DNA of 64,000 nt from Bombiscardovia nodaiensis (GCA_033127725.1 AP026798.1:558001-622000); one strand, 5' to 3'; shown: positions 9,451-18,571, counted from the first letter of the stretch. The notes: generated by a model not told the origin, from the sequence alone. Translations and numbers: made by a program.

Positions 9451-10737
9451 TTACAGTGAGGCTTCCTCCCAGGATTGGGGCTTGGGGATGGTGCGCACTG
9501 AGGTGAGAGCGGAGAGAGCGGTGGCTGCGATGGTGAGAGCGACGGCTAGGGCGACTACGAGTGTGAAACCGTGGGGGAGTTGGAGAGCGAAGCCGGTGAG
9601 GGCCGGAGTGATGGCGGCAGGCAAGCCCAGGGCTGTTTCGAAGACGGCGTTGGCGCGGCCTTGCATGGAGTCGGGAGTTTTGCCGAAGATGAATCCGCAG
9701 AGCCCAGCGTTGAGCCCCGGCAGTAGTAGACCCGTCAGCGACAGGCAGATGAGCATAGCCCAGTAGGAGCTCAGGGCCAGGAGGGGCAGGTAGCTGGCGC
9801 AGACGGCGAACGAGGTGTAGGCCAGGAGGCGGCCGGTGGGAATGTGTGTCAGGAGCCAGCCCGCCAGGAGGGAGCCTAGGAGGGCCGTCGCGCCCATGCC
9901 CGTGTCGAGTAAGCCGATGAGGAGGGGGTCTGTCTTACGGCCTATCAGGGTCAGTTGCGTGCCGGTTTCAACCAGAGCAAAAGCTATATTGAGCAGGGCA
10001 CCGATGACAGTGATGAGCACGAACCGGCGCTTGGTCAGAGCCCACCGGACTCCTTCGCCCAGCTCGCGGGCAAAGGCCCTGAAGGCAGAGGGAGCAGCGG
10101 AAGTGTGCTCTGGTGGTTTTTCGCCCTTGCTCGCCAGCTGGCGGTTTGGGCTGCCGGGCAGAAGAAACGCGCTCCCCGCTTCGAGCAGGTAGAGCAGGCC
10201 CGAAGCCAAGAAGGGCACGGAGCTTGCCAGCTTGTAGAGGACACTGCCAATCGCGCTGCCGCACAGGGAGATGCAGGCTTCGCGGCCTTCGCGCACGGCC
10301 TGGGCTTTGGCGAACTGCGAGGTTGGGATGAGCGACTTGAGAATCGCATCGTTGGAGCCGCCGATGAGTCCTTTGAGCAGGCCGAAAGCAACGACTACAG
10401 CTGCCAGCAGGCCGATGGTGAGCTGGTGGGCTTGCATGAGACCGACGGCTATCAGGGAGAGGAGGGCACCGGCTAGGCCCAGTAGAATCATGAGCTTTCG
10501 CCGGTCGTAACGGTCAATGAGGGTGCCGCCCGCGGGCAGGGCCACGAGCACGAGTGTGGATTCAATGGCTACCACCACGCCAGCCGTCGATTCGGACCCC
10601 GTGAGAGCAAAAGCTATCAGGGGGACTGCAAACGTTCGCAGGCTGACAGCCATGACATCCGATGTGTCCGCAGTGAACCAGAGCCGGTAAGTTCGCATCT
10701 TCCATAGGGAGACGGGTTCTTGCTTTGGTGTGCTCAC
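9451..10737 (-). CDS. MFS transporter, drug/siderophore-exporter-like (MFS_3/EntS type)
   Basis: Major facilitator protein of 428 residues, about twelve hydrophobic helices expected. The N-terminal SLWKMRTYRLWFTADTSDV and the loop LIDRYDRRKLMIL correspond to the conserved start and the loop 2-3 motif A region of MFS exporters in the EntS-like group. It starts with GTG at 10737 and is divergent from the Panacea/Doc operon, sharing a 106-base intergenic region. An efflux role (toxic small molecule) is likely by family, with no substrate evident. An inverted repeat lies about 150 bases beyond its stop. Confidence 0.82.
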   Translation of the reverse strand: MSTPKQEPVSLWKMRTYRLWFTADTSDVMAVSLRTFAVPLIAFALTGSESTAGVVVAIESTLVLVALPAGGTLIDRYDRRKLMILLGLAGALLSLIAVGLMQAHQLTIGLLAAVVVAFGLLKGLIGGSNDAILKSLIPTSQFAKAQAVREGREACISLCGSAIGSVLYKLASSVPFLASGLLYLLEAGSAFLLPGSPNRQLASKGEKPPEHTSAAPSAFRAFARELGEGVRWALTKRRFVLITVIGALLNIAFALVETGTQLTLIGRKTDPLLIGLLDTGMGATALLGSLLAGWLLTHIPTGRLLAYTSFAVCASYLPLLALSSYWAMLICLSLTGLLLPGLNAGLCGFIFGKTPDSMQGRANAVFETALGLPAAITPALTGFALQLPHGFTLVVALAVALTIAATALSALTSVRTIPKPQSWEEASL

Positions 10738-10843
10738 GATGTGCTCACCCCCTCTCCTGGTGTGCTGGCAATTATACGGTATGGGCTGGGGCCTAGACTA
10801 GTTGCATACCAACTGATGAGATTGCCGGAGAGAGGGAGGAAGG

Positions 10844-11359
10844 GTGAAAGCGCTCGATATAGCCAATCTTTTCATCTCCAGGCACGGGTATGACATTATT
10901 TTGAACAACGTGCGCCTGAACGCCCTGGTCTACTGGGCCCAGGTGGAGGCCCTGCGCGCTCGCGGGCAAGTCGCTTTTGAGGACAGGGTCGAAGCCTGGC
11001 AAATGGGGCCCGTGGAGCCGGCGGTATTCCAAGCCTTTAAAGGCTACGGTAGGCGGCGGATAGCCCTACCGCGAGGAGACGTGCCTGCAGACGATCCGGC
11101 GGCGCAAGAGCTGATAGAGCAGGTGATCGAGCGCTACGGATTTCTGACCACCTATGACCTGGTCTGCTTCACTCAACGGGAGGGATCGGCCTGGCGGGCG
11201 GCCTACCAGCAGGGGGCTGAAACGCCCATCAGCAGCCAGCTGATTCTTGCTTCCCGGGACGGCATCGACAGCCCAGCTAGCAAGGGCACGCTCGCCTCGG
11301 CCATAGCAGTGGTCAACCAGACTTGGCCCAACACCTTTAGGATCCTGAAAAATGCCTGA
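10844..11359 (+). CDS. Panacea (SocA-like, DUF4065) antitoxin
   Basis: Predicted antitoxin that neutralises the Doc-type protein encoded just downstream. The 171-residue chain is almost entirely a Panacea domain. It begins LDIANLFISR, continues with LNALVYWAQ, and has the family hallmark EAWQMGPVEPAVFQAFKGYG. The GTG start at 10844 has GGAGGAAG just upstream. The stop overlaps the Doc start by 8 bases, the tight coupling expected of an antitoxin-first pair. Panacea domains are known to pair with many unrelated toxins, so the function rests on both family and context. Confidence 0.86.
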   Translation: MKALDIANLFISRHGYDIILNNVRLNALVYWAQVEALRARGQVAFEDRVEAWQMGPVEPAVFQAFKGYGRRRIALPRGDVPADDPAAQELIEQVIERYGFLTTYDLVCFTQREGSAWRAAYQQGAETPISSQLILASRDGIDSPASKGTLASAIAVVNQTWPNTFRILKNA

Positions 11360-11834
11360 ACTACCAGAGCGCAGCAAGTGGCAGCAAGAGGCCCCGCCCA
11401 TAGAATTCGCCAACGAACCTGATTTTTTGGCCTTCGTGCAGACTGTACTCGATGCACACATGGAGGAGATGACCAAGCACGGTGGCTATGCCATTGAGAA
11501 GGGCGACGAGGGCCCACGGGTCCAGTCGGTCGTGGCTTCTACTTTTTTGAGCAGCTTCGGGCAGAGCCCCGCCGACCGCTTCGCTGACATTTTCGACCAG
11601 GCCGCCGCCTTTGCCTATTATCTGGTGCGCGACCACCCCTTCGGCGACGGCAACAAACGCACAGCCATCCGCATTGCCCTGGCCATGGTGGGCTTGCGAG
11701 GCGTAAAACTGAACATTTCCGACTCGCCCAACCCCTGGCAGAACGACCTCTACCAATGGATTGAGGCCCTGGTCTCCGGCGAGCTGACCCAGGAGGCGCT
11801 CGCCGCCAACCTGCGAGGGCGGGCCCATTCGTAA
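11352..11834 (+). CDS. Doc/Fic-family toxin (death-on-curing type)
   Basis: Predicted toxin that modifies a target protein with a phosphate or nucleotide. The 160-residue protein carries an intact Fic core motif, DHPFGDGNKRTA at about residues 95-106, with the catalytic His followed by Phe, Asp, Gly, Asn and Arg in canonical spacing. The Lys before Arg is typical of Doc-like rather than classical AMPylating Fic enzymes. It overlaps the Panacea gene by 8 bases. The N-terminal 35 residues are unrelated to short Doc proteins and may bind the antitoxin. Which target it modifies cannot be told. Confidence 0.88.
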   Translation: MPELPERSKWQQEAPPIEFANEPDFLAFVQTVLDAHMEEMTKHGGYAIEKGDEGPRVQSVVASTFLSSFGQSPADRFADIFDQAAAFAYYLVRDHPFGDGNKRTAIRIALAMVGLRGVKLNISDSPNPWQNDLYQWIEALVSGELTQEALAANLRGRAHS

Positions 11835-12178
11835 ATTATTTGCTAAGTACAGGATCGCCCCTTTTAGCGGTTAGCTTAAGGTCAGGCTGTTCGTCTTGAA
11901 AATGTTGTGTGGTTTTGTTTTTGCTTGTCGGTGCTGTAGGTGTGCTGTATAGGCCGGAGCTCCTGCTGTGTCTAGCTCCGGATTGCTGCTGTTGCCCTTT
12001 CTTTTGTTGTGCATAGTTTATTCCTGGAGATTGTGGACGGAAGGTGAGACAGATAACTCCTCTTAGATACATACCTTTTGAGCATGGATAAGTGGCAAAA
12101 AAGGTTTTTGTTATGGGCTTCGCTTTTATAGGATGAGCACCACAAGCACCCTAGCACCAAGCGAAAGGAGCTCTAGCG
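11835..12178. other. Intergenic stretch, AT-richer, with one weak hairpin
   Basis: No gene is supported here. CCGGAGCT (11954-11961) pairs with AGCTCCGG (11974-11981), followed at some distance by a T-rich run, and may end the Panacea/Doc transcript. The last 50 bases before 12179 must hold the ribosome site of the reductase gene (GAAAGGAG is visible). Confidence 0.5.
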
Positions 12179-12913
12179 ATGCCTCGACCCAAGATTACCC
12201 TCCATATTTTAAGTTCGCTCGACGGCAGGATTACCGGATCGTTTGAACAATGTGTCGATGCCGCTGCTTCCGATGCCTTCAAGCGCATTGGCTTTGAGCA
12301 GGGCCCGGATGCCGTCTTTGATTTTCAAGGTTGGATCTACGGCACGGTGACCTCCTCCTCATACTTTGCCAAAGGAGAGCCGGATATCCGCCCAGATGCG
12401 GCGCCAGTGTCAGCCGGTGACTTTCTAACTAATATGGACGCGCCCTGCTATTACATAGCCTTTGACCGGGCAGGCAAGCTGGGCTGGCAGTCCAACCAGA
12501 CCGCCTACGCTGGCCACCCGGCTACCGTGCTGGAAGTGCTCACGCAGCAGGCCTCAAACGGATATAAAGACTTCCTGCGCAGGCTCGATATTCCTTATAT
12601 TATTGCCGGAGAGAGCGATATTGACATTCCCCTGGCCCTGGAGAAGCTCTCCTCCCTCTTTCACCTGTCCAACCTTCTGCTGGGTGGCGGTGGCGTGCTC
12701 AACTGGAGTTTTGTTCAGGCCGGGCTCTGCGATGAAATCAGCATCATCGTTACTCCCGCGATTGACGGCGAGCCTGACAGTGCGCGCTTATTCAACGCGA
12801 GCTTTGCGGGCAACCCGCGGCCCATCGGTTTCAGCTTACAATCCGTCCAGACCCTGCCCGGCGACGCCCTGTGGGTGCGGTATATGCTGCGAGGACTGGG
12901 CGGGATTGCCTGA
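12179..12913 (+). CDS. Dihydrofolate reductase-fold protein (RibD C-terminal domain family)
   Basis: Predicted NADPH-dependent reductase of the RibD_C family, 244 residues. The N-terminal KITLHILSSLDGRITGS is the usual first strand and substrate loop, and LLGGGGVLNWSFVQAGLCDE near residue 165 is the nucleotide-binding region plus the helix following it. GAAAGGAG lies ahead of the ATG. It stands alone, convergent with an aldo-keto reductase across a strong terminator, and no riboflavin genes are nearby, so it is probably not the riboflavin enzyme. The substrate is unknown. Confidence 0.85.
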   Translation: MPRPKITLHILSSLDGRITGSFEQCVDAAASDAFKRIGFEQGPDAVFDFQGWIYGTVTSSSYFAKGEPDIRPDAAPVSAGDFLTNMDAPCYYIAFDRAGKLGWQSNQTAYAGHPATVLEVLTQQASNGYKDFLRRLDIPYIIAGESDIDIPLALEKLSSLFHLSNLLLGGGGVLNWSFVQAGLCDEISIIVTPAIDGEPDSARLFNASFAGNPRPIGFSLQSVQTLPGDALWVRYMLRGLGGIA

Positions 12914-12984
12914 GGGCACGAACGTTCAATTTGCTGTGAAGCAGTAATCGATCCGGGCTTCATCGCCTCGCAATACATACAAGT

Positions 12985-13039
12985 GCGCGGCCCGTCAGTT
13001 TCATCGCTCTGGTGTGAGCAGGGAACTGACGGGCCGCGC
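12985..13039. terminator. Bidirectional terminator hairpin between convergent genes
   Basis: GCGCGGCCCGTCAGTT (12985-13000) and AACTGACGGGCCGCGC (13024-13039) pair perfectly over 16 bases with a 23-base loop. The position between two convergent genes (stops at 12913 and 13075) fits a shared terminator, although U-runs are weak. Confidence 0.75.
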
Positions 13040-13074
13040 TTGCTGCGTGGGTAGCGGCCGGTAGGGCCTGGTTG

Positions 13075-14079
13075 TCAGCGGGTGAAGTCGCTTTCCTCTG
13101 GGTTGTAAGGGCCAACTACCTCGTGGGGCACATAGGGCTCTTCCAGGAAGGCCATGTCTTCGGCGGTGAGCTGTAAGTCCAGGGCGTCAACTGCGCCGGT
13201 CAGGTGCTCGCTCTTGTGGGCGCCAATAATAGGTGCCACCACCTGCGGCTTCTTGAGGAGCCAAGCTAGGGCCACCTGCACCATGGGCACCTGGTAGCGC
13301 TCTGCCAGCTGGTTCACTCGCTCGACGATAGCCATGTCCTGCTGCTGGGTCTTGTCGTACTTGCCCCGGGCTACGTCGTCGGTGCGGGAGCGCTTGGAAT
13401 CGCTGGACCACAGGCGGGTCAGACGGCCCGATGCGAGCGGGCTGTAGGGAGTGACGGCGATATTCTCGTCCTGGCACAGGGGCAGCATCTCGCGCTCCTC
13501 CTCCCGATAGAGCAGGTTCATATGGCTCTGCATGGAGATGAAGGGGGTCCAGCCGTTGCTGGCGGCCACAAATTGGGCTTTCTCGAACTGCCAGGCGTAC
13601 ATGGCGCTCGCACCCAGGTAGCGCACTTTGCCGGCCTTTACCAGGTCGTGCAAGGCTTCCATGGTCTCTTCGATGGGCGTGGAGTAGTCCCAGCGGTGGA
13701 TGATGTAGAGGTCCAGGTAGTCCATTCCCAGGCGCTCCAGGCTCTGGTCAATCTGCTGCATGATGGCCTTGCGGGAGAGCCCGTGCTGGTTGGGCCGGTC
13801 GGAATGGGTAAAGAAGACCTTGCTGGCGACAACGACCTCATCGCGGTTGGCGTATTTCTTGAGCGCGCTGCCTAGGTAACGCTCAGAATCGCCGTAGGAG
13901 TAGATGTTGGCGGTGTCGAAGAAGTTAATCCCCAAATCCAGGGCGCTCTTCACCACCGCTTGGCTCTCTTCCTCGCCCACTGCCCAGGGGAACTGGCTGC
14001 CAGGCTGGCCAAAACCCATAGTTCCCAGGCAGATGCGGGAGACATCCAAGCCCGACGCTCCCAGTTTGGCGTATTGCAT
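13075..14079 (-). CDS. Aldo/keto reductase
   Basis: NADPH-dependent carbonyl reductase with a TIM-barrel fold, 334 residues. The start MQYAKLGASGLDVSRICLGTMGFG is the common first strand of the family. The tetrad can be read as Asp and Tyr in NFFDTANIYSYGDSE, Lys in VVASKVFF and His in YIIHRWDYSTP. The closing region GAHKSEHLTGAVDALDLQLT contains the cofactor-binding loop. It follows a quinone-reductase-like gene on the same strand by 20 bases, so both probably form an operon controlled by the divergent TetR protein and serve detoxification of reactive carbonyls or quinones. Confidence 0.9.
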   Translation of the reverse strand: MQYAKLGASGLDVSRICLGTMGFGQPGSQFPWAVGEEESQAVVKSALDLGINFFDTANIYSYGDSERYLGSALKKYANRDEVVVASKVFFTHSDRPNQHGLSRKAIMQQIDQSLERLGMDYLDLYIIHRWDYSTPIEETMEALHDLVKAGKVRYLGASAMYAWQFEKAQFVAASNGWTPFISMQSHMNLLYREEEREMLPLCQDENIAVTPYSPLASGRLTRLWSSDSKRSRTDDVARGKYDKTQQQDMAIVERVNQLAERYQVPMVQVALAWLLKKPQVVAPIIGAHKSEHLTGAVDALDLQLTAEDMAFLEEPYVPHEVVGPYNPEESDFTR

Positions 14080-14099
14080 AGTAGGCTCCTTAGCTTCTG

Positions 14100-14669
14100 T
14101 TAGTTGGCGGTCGTTGTTGTTGGAGGAGTTGCGGCCGTTTCGCTGCCCGGCCCTTGCAGACGGAGGGCAAACTGCTGGGCTGCCTGCTCGAGGTCTTCGT
14201 CGCTGATGAAGGAGGCGCCGTGAACCAGGAAGGGCTGCTGCCAGTCGACGCCGATCAGGCGGGCCGTAGCCCTAAAGGGGGTGAGTAGGTCCTTGCCTGC
14301 TACGGCGAATTCACCTTCGGGCCGGTACTTTTCGGCCGGGGAGCCGATGGAGATGGCGAGCATGAACTCCTTGCCGTGCAGGCGGTCGCCGTCGCTGCCG
14401 TAAGCCCAGCCGTGTTCGAGCACGTCGTCCTCCCACTGCTTGAGCAGGGCTGGCGAGCTGTACCAGTAGAAGGGGAAGAGCCAGACGATGCGGTCGGCCT
14501 GGAGGAGGGTCTCCTGCTCGGCGGCCACGTCAATATGGAAGTCGGGGTAGAGCTGGTATTCGTTGACGAGGCTCACGCCGTCCACACTCTGGGCGGCCTG
14601 GGCGAGCCTGTGGGTCACCCGAGAGCCGGAGCCCAGATGGGGGTGGAAAGCTAAAACTGCTGTTTTCAT
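14100..14669 (-). CDS. NAD(P)H-dependent quinone oxidoreductase, flavodoxin-2 fold (MdaB/KefF-like)
   Basis: Predicted FAD- or FMN-binding quinone reductase of 189 residues. The first strand is MKTAVLAFHPHLGSGS, and WLFPFYWYSSPALLKQW is the conserved flavin-ring contact and active-site stretch of the Flavodoxin_2 family. YRPEGEF and the late HGASFISDEDLEQ fit MdaB/KefF-type chains. It is the first gene of an operon with the aldo/keto reductase and is divergent from a TetR regulator with a dyad near its promoter, which suggests induction by an electrophile. Confidence 0.88.
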   Translation of the reverse strand: MKTAVLAFHPHLGSGSRVTHRLAQAAQSVDGVSLVNEYQLYPDFHIDVAAEQETLLQADRIVWLFPFYWYSSPALLKQWEDDVLEHGWAYGSDGDRLHGKEFMLAISIGSPAEKYRPEGEFAVAGKDLLTPFRATARLIGVDWQQPFLVHGASFISDEDLEQAAQQFALRLQGPGSETAATPPTTTTAN

Positions 14670-14748
14670 GCTGTCCTTTGGTTGAGAAATTTGGAGGGCG
14701 GTCAGCGCGGCGAGCCGAAATCGACGGCGCCGACTGCTTGAACATATG

Positions 14749-14799
14749 TAACTATGTGTTAGTTAACTATAGAATATATAACGTATAGTCTATTGTCAA
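14749..14799 (-). promoter_or_regulatory. Promoter with downstream dyad, probable TetR operator
   Basis: On the minus strand TTGACA (14799-14794) and TATTCT (14776-14771) are spaced by 17 bases, a good -35/-10 pair for the quinone reductase gene. Just downstream, TAACTA-TGTGT-TAGTTA (14749-14765) is an inverted repeat placed over the expected transcription start, a sensible site for repression by the divergent TetR gene. Binding is inferred. Confidence 0.6.
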
Positions 14800-14867
14800 C
14801 TCAGTAAAGAGCGTTGTGAGCCGGTCTTATATAATGGGCACAAGAGGCGGAGCTATAGGGGAGGAAT

Positions 14868-15527
14868 ATGGGTGATTTCGTTCGTGCCAGGCGGGCTGAG
14901 CAAAAGCAGGAGCGCATGGATGAGGTCAAAACGGCCGCAGACCGCCTCTTTATGAGCCAGCCCTATTCGCAAATTTCCCTGACTTCCATCGCCCGTGAGC
15001 TCTCCTGGACCCGTGCCAACCTCTACAAGTATGTGGGCAGCAAGGAAGACATTTTCCTGGACCTCTGCGGTGACAAGATGGACAGTTTTTTCGAAGCCCT
15101 CCTAGCTGCCCTGCCCGCCGGTGCGACCTACTCGGCAGATACCTACGCCCAGGTCTGGAGCGAAATTCTGTACGCTCACCGAGATTTTTTGCACTACAGC
15201 GACATCCTCCACACGGTCATCGAGACGAACGTGTCCATCCAGCGGCTGGCGGCCTTCAAGCTGCGCTACTACGACTGGGCCGGGCAGGTGAATGAGCGGC
15301 TGGCCAGCAATCTGGGCACCAGCCAGGAGGCGGCCTACGATCTCTTCCTCGCCGTGCACTATCACGCTGTGGGCATCGCCAGCCTCTGTCGCTTCAACCC
15401 GCTGGTTGAGGAGGCCCTGCGCTCAGATGGGCTCACGCCGCCCCAGACCGATTTTCGGACCAACGTGCGCGAATTTATCCGCATTGCCCTGCCTGGCTAC
15501 GCGGCCGCCGACCCAGCTCAGGACTAG
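14868..15527 (+). CDS. TetR/AcrR family transcriptional regulator
   Basis: Helix-turn-helix repressor of 219 residues. The N-terminal domain (about residues 10-60) contains the pattern ISLTSIARELSWTRANLYKY followed by GSKEDIF, the standard TetR recognition helix region. The rest is a ligand-binding helical domain of unknown specificity, aromatic-rich, with HYHAVGIASLCRFNP near the end. GGGGAGGAAT precedes the ATG. It is divergent from the quinone reductase/aldo-keto reductase operon, its likely target, and a HAD phosphatase follows 29 bases later on the same strand. Confidence 0.9.
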   Translation: MGDFVRARRAEQKQERMDEVKTAADRLFMSQPYSQISLTSIARELSWTRANLYKYVGSKEDIFLDLCGDKMDSFFEALLAALPAGATYSADTYAQVWSEILYAHRDFLHYSDILHTVIETNVSIQRLAAFKLRYYDWAGQVNERLASNLGTSQEAAYDLFLAVHYHAVGIASLCRFNPLVEEALRSDGLTPPQTDFRTNVREFIRIALPGYAAADPAQD

Positions 15528-15556
15528 TGGGCCGGAGCCTAACCTAGACTGGGGGC

Positions 15557-16201
15557 ATGAGCGAAAAAGATGAGCCCAGCGGCAGACAGATCAGCAACAT
15601 TGTGTTTGACTTCGGCGGCGTGCTGCTGAATTGGGACCCGCGCTTGGCTCTGGAGGGCTTCTACCCGGACGGGGTCATTGACATGGTCCTGGACCGGCGG
15701 GACGAGTGGGGCTTTTGGCGTTTTAACGACCTGTGCGACTCGGGCTGGAGTCAGGAGAAGATTCTGGCGGACTACGAGAGTGACCACGGGCCTGCGGTAG
15801 CTTGGGTCCTGCGCACGTATTTTGACCACCTTGACCGCTCCTTGACTTCCGTGATTCCTGGCATGGATCAGCTCGTGCGTGAGCTGAGTGCGGCTGGCCT
15901 GCACTTGTGGGGGCTGACCAACGCCTCTAGGGAATCCGTCGATGCTGGCCTGGAAAAGTTCGAGATCCTGCGCCTGATGGAGGGCATTGTGGTCTCGGCC
16001 GACGAGTGCCTGCGCAAACCCGACCCGCTCATCTACCAAGTCATGCTCCGCCGCTTCCGCATCACAGCCGAGCAAACCCTGTTTATCGATGACCGCCCAG
16101 AGAATGTGCGTGCCGCCCAAGCCCTGGGAATTCACAGCCTCCTCTTCACCGGCGCCGACCAGATCAAGCGCGACCTGCGCCAGCTGGGCATCGAGTGTTG
16201 A
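15557..16201 (+). CDS. HAD-superfamily hydrolase, subfamily IA
   Basis: Predicted small-molecule phosphatase of 214 residues. Motif I is VFDFGGVLLNWD (variant with Gly after the first Asp-Phe-Gly, as in the YihX-like group), motif II is GLTNAS, motif III Lys lies in CLRKPDPLIYQ and motif IV is LFIDDRPENV. YihX-like enzymes release phosphate from sugar phosphates such as glucose-1-phosphate. It follows the TetR gene by 29 bases and may be cotranscribed. A paralogue of the same subtype is encoded at 53665-54315. Confidence 0.88.
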   Translation: MSEKDEPSGRQISNIVFDFGGVLLNWDPRLALEGFYPDGVIDMVLDRRDEWGFWRFNDLCDSGWSQEKILADYESDHGPAVAWVLRTYFDHLDRSLTSVIPGMDQLVRELSAAGLHLWGLTNASRESVDAGLEKFEILRLMEGIVVSADECLRKPDPLIYQVMLRRFRITAEQTLFIDDRPENVRAAQALGIHSLLFTGADQIKRDLRQLGIEC

Positions 16202-16439
16202 AGTAGAGCCTGGAGCTGGTACTTCTGCCGCGTCTGGGCCGGGTTGGTGCTGTTTTTCTGTGTAACACTGCTAGTTGTGGTGGTTCAAAGGCTGACCTGT
16301 TTGTTGAGGATGGCGACAAGCCAAAACTCAAGTAGCAATTCTGCTGATAGAAGAAAAATTTTAGGCTGGCTTGACTTCGAGCTGACTTGAACTTCTACAT
16401 TCACCAGTAGTTGGGCACATTGAGCAGAGGAGCCAACAG

Positions 16440-17117
16440 ATGAAAAAGCGAATCACCATTTTGATCGTCGCCGTAGTGGCTGTTGTGGCCCTTGTTGCGG
16501 GAATTGAGATGTACCGGGGACACGCCAGTGAAAGGAACAATACTATGGCAACAAGGCAGACGCAACAGTCAAAAACCACGGGCTCCGATAAGGCACCGGA
16601 CCAAACGAAATCTGGTAAAACGTTGGTAGTGTATTTCTCTCGTAAGGGAGCCAACTTCGATGGCAATTTGAAAGTGGGACACACCAAAGTGGTGGCGGAT
16701 TTCATCCAGAAGCACACCAAAGCCGATGAATACGAAATTGTGCCGGTGCAGGACTATTCCGGCACGTATGATGAAACTACTGACCAAGCCAAAAAAGAGC
16801 AGCAAGAGAACGCTCGGCCCAAGATTAAGAATCCACTGCCAGATGTGAGTAGCTACGACACAGTGTTTATTGGAGGGCCCATCTGGTGGGGCGAGTATCC
16901 GATGATTGTGCGCACATTTATGGATGCAGTAGACCTGAACGGCAAGACCGTTATTCCGTTCACAACAGCAGCTGGTTCCGGCCTGGGAAATACGCAAGAG
17001 GCGGTGCGCAAGCAGTATCCGCAGGCCAAAGTGCTTGATGGTTTCACGGTCGAGGGAACTAAGGCTGATGGGGCTGAAGGTCAGGTTAATGACTGGCTGG
17101 CCAAGATTGGCTACTAA
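16440..17117 (+). CDS. Membrane-anchored flavodoxin-like protein
   Basis: Flavodoxin-fold FMN protein predicted to sit outside the cell membrane. Residues about 5-24 are an uncleaved hydrophobic anchor with basic residues before it, followed by a Thr/Gln/Lys-rich linker to about residue 58. The flavodoxin domain then begins TLVVYFSRKGANFDGNLKVG, and GGPIWWGEYPMIVRTFMD is the conserved second flavin loop and helix. AGAGGAG precedes the ATG. A flavocytochrome-like ferric reductase follows on the same strand, so the two may pass electrons across the membrane. Typical cytoplasmic homologues lack the anchor. Confidence 0.85.
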   Translation: MKKRITILIVAVVAVVALVAGIEMYRGHASERNNTMATRQTQQSKTTGSDKAPDQTKSGKTLVVYFSRKGANFDGNLKVGHTKVVADFIQKHTKADEYEIVPVQDYSGTYDETTDQAKKEQQENARPKIKNPLPDVSSYDTVFIGGPIWWGEYPMIVRTFMDAVDLNGKTVIPFTTAAGSGLGNTQEAVRKQYPQAKVLDGFTVEGTKADGAEGQVNDWLAKIGY

Positions 17118-17217
17118 CCCTCAGTTCACGCTCAATGCGCAGGGTAAAAGCCTATGAGATGTGGACAACAATGTAATCTGGCCACAGCGGCTATGAAGGG
17201 TGGTTGCAGGTGTTCAA

Positions 17218-18531
17218 ATGGCATCCTCTGTCGCTCTATTTGACTTGGCTGGCATACTGCTCGTCCTGCCCGCCCCGCTCATCGCCCTCCTGGACAGCTC
17301 CCTGGTGGATTCGACCCGCAACCTGCTGGTCTACGACTGCGGTTTGTTTGCCTACGCCTGCTGGCTGGCTATTGTGGTGCTCTCGACTTGGCCCCGCTGG
17401 CTGGATCGGCTGATTGGCTTACCGGCCCTGTACTTTGTGCACGGCGCGGTAGGAATCCTAGCTCTAGCGCTGGCCTCGACCCACGTTTTGCTCGCGTTCA
17501 GCATGCACCCCGTCATCAGCAACACAGGTCATATTGCTTGGTATTTAGCCATTTTTGGTGCCGTATATGCAGTTCTTTTTCTCTCTGGCTGGCTAGTTGA
17601 CCGCTCAGCAGTGGCCTTGAAGCTCAAGCGCTGGCTGGAGCGAGTTTTCCACCATCAGCTCTCTGTGTGGATTCACCGCCTGAATCTTGTGGTGATTGCA
17701 CTGATTTTCCTGCATGTACACGTCATTCCTCGCATCAGTGTGCTTACGCCCTTCATGCTGACCTTCGACGCTTACACCCTGCTGGCCGCCCTCGCCTACG
17801 CTTGGAGCAAGTTTGTGACCCCGGCCTCGGAGAGGCGCAGTGGGCGTGTGCTGGAAAACCTGGCAGTGGAACCGCGTGTGAGGCAAATTACTTTTGAGCT
17901 CGGGCCCCAGGCACCAGACCCGCACCCGGGCGACTTCTATTTCGTGAGTTTCCCTGCTACCACTGGGCTGAGTGCTGAAGCGCACCCGTTCTCGCTAACC
18001 AACGCTTCAGAGGGCAGTACTCCAGAGGGCGGCAAGGCGAGCAGGGCAGCCATTTTTACTATTCAAACTACCGGCGATTACACAAGGCAGTTAAAGAAAG
18101 TACAGGCGGGAGATCAAGCGCGCTTGGAGGGGCCTTTCGGGCGTTTTGACAGCGAAATTAGCAGCTACCCATCTACTGAGCCACTCGTGTTTATCGGTAT
18201 GGGAACCGGTCTATCGCCCCTCATGAGCCTAGCGTTGCACTACGGTTCGAAGAGGTCAATTCATCTCTTGTGGAGCGTGCGCGAGGGTGAAGAAAGCATG
18301 TTCGAGCGGCAATTACAGGAGCTCGCAGATGTCAATCCCCAGATTTCTGTTGATTTTCGCCACCACCGCTTCAGTCCCGAAGACTACCGGAAGTTGCTTA
18401 CGCAGACCGAACTCATGCACGCGCTCTTCGTCGTCGTGGGGCAGGCTGTCGTCGTTGTCCAAACCGAGCGAATCCTCCACCAACTGGGAGTAGAGCACTC
18501 CCGCCTAGTCGACGAGCGGCTGACTATGTGA
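17218..18531 (+). CDS. Ferric-reductase-like flavocytochrome (FAD/NAD(P)-binding)
   Basis: Predicted transmembrane oxidoreductase that takes electrons from NAD(P)H through FAD to heme. The N-terminal half (about residues 5-205) has five to six hydrophobic segments. Histidines lie in FVHGAVGILALALASTHVLLAF and in HHQLSVWIHRLNLVV through FLHVHVIP, suitably placed as heme ligands. The C-terminal half is a ferredoxin-reductase domain with HPFSLTN (FAD), FIGMGTGLSPLMSLAL (NAD(P) loop) and a final VVGQAVVVVQ region. A GTG at 17200 could add six residues. The electron acceptor is unknown; iron or the neighbouring flavodoxin are candidates. Confidence 0.85.
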   Translation: MASSVALFDLAGILLVLPAPLIALLDSSLVDSTRNLLVYDCGLFAYACWLAIVVLSTWPRWLDRLIGLPALYFVHGAVGILALALASTHVLLAFSMHPVISNTGHIAWYLAIFGAVYAVLFLSGWLVDRSAVALKLKRWLERVFHHQLSVWIHRLNLVVIALIFLHVHVIPRISVLTPFMLTFDAYTLLAALAYAWSKFVTPASERRSGRVLENLAVEPRVRQITFELGPQAPDPHPGDFYFVSFPATTGLSAEAHPFSLTNASEGSTPEGGKASRAAIFTIQTTGDYTRQLKKVQAGDQARLEGPFGRFDSEISSYPSTEPLVFIGMGTGLSPLMSLALHYGSKRSIHLLWSVREGEESMFERQLQELADVNPQISVDFRHHRFSPEDYRKLLTQTELMHALFVVVGQAVVVVQTERILHQLGVEHSRLVDERLTM

Positions 18532-18571
18532 ATGTGCTTCGAGCCTGTCAACTGCCTAGTATTTGCAGAAA

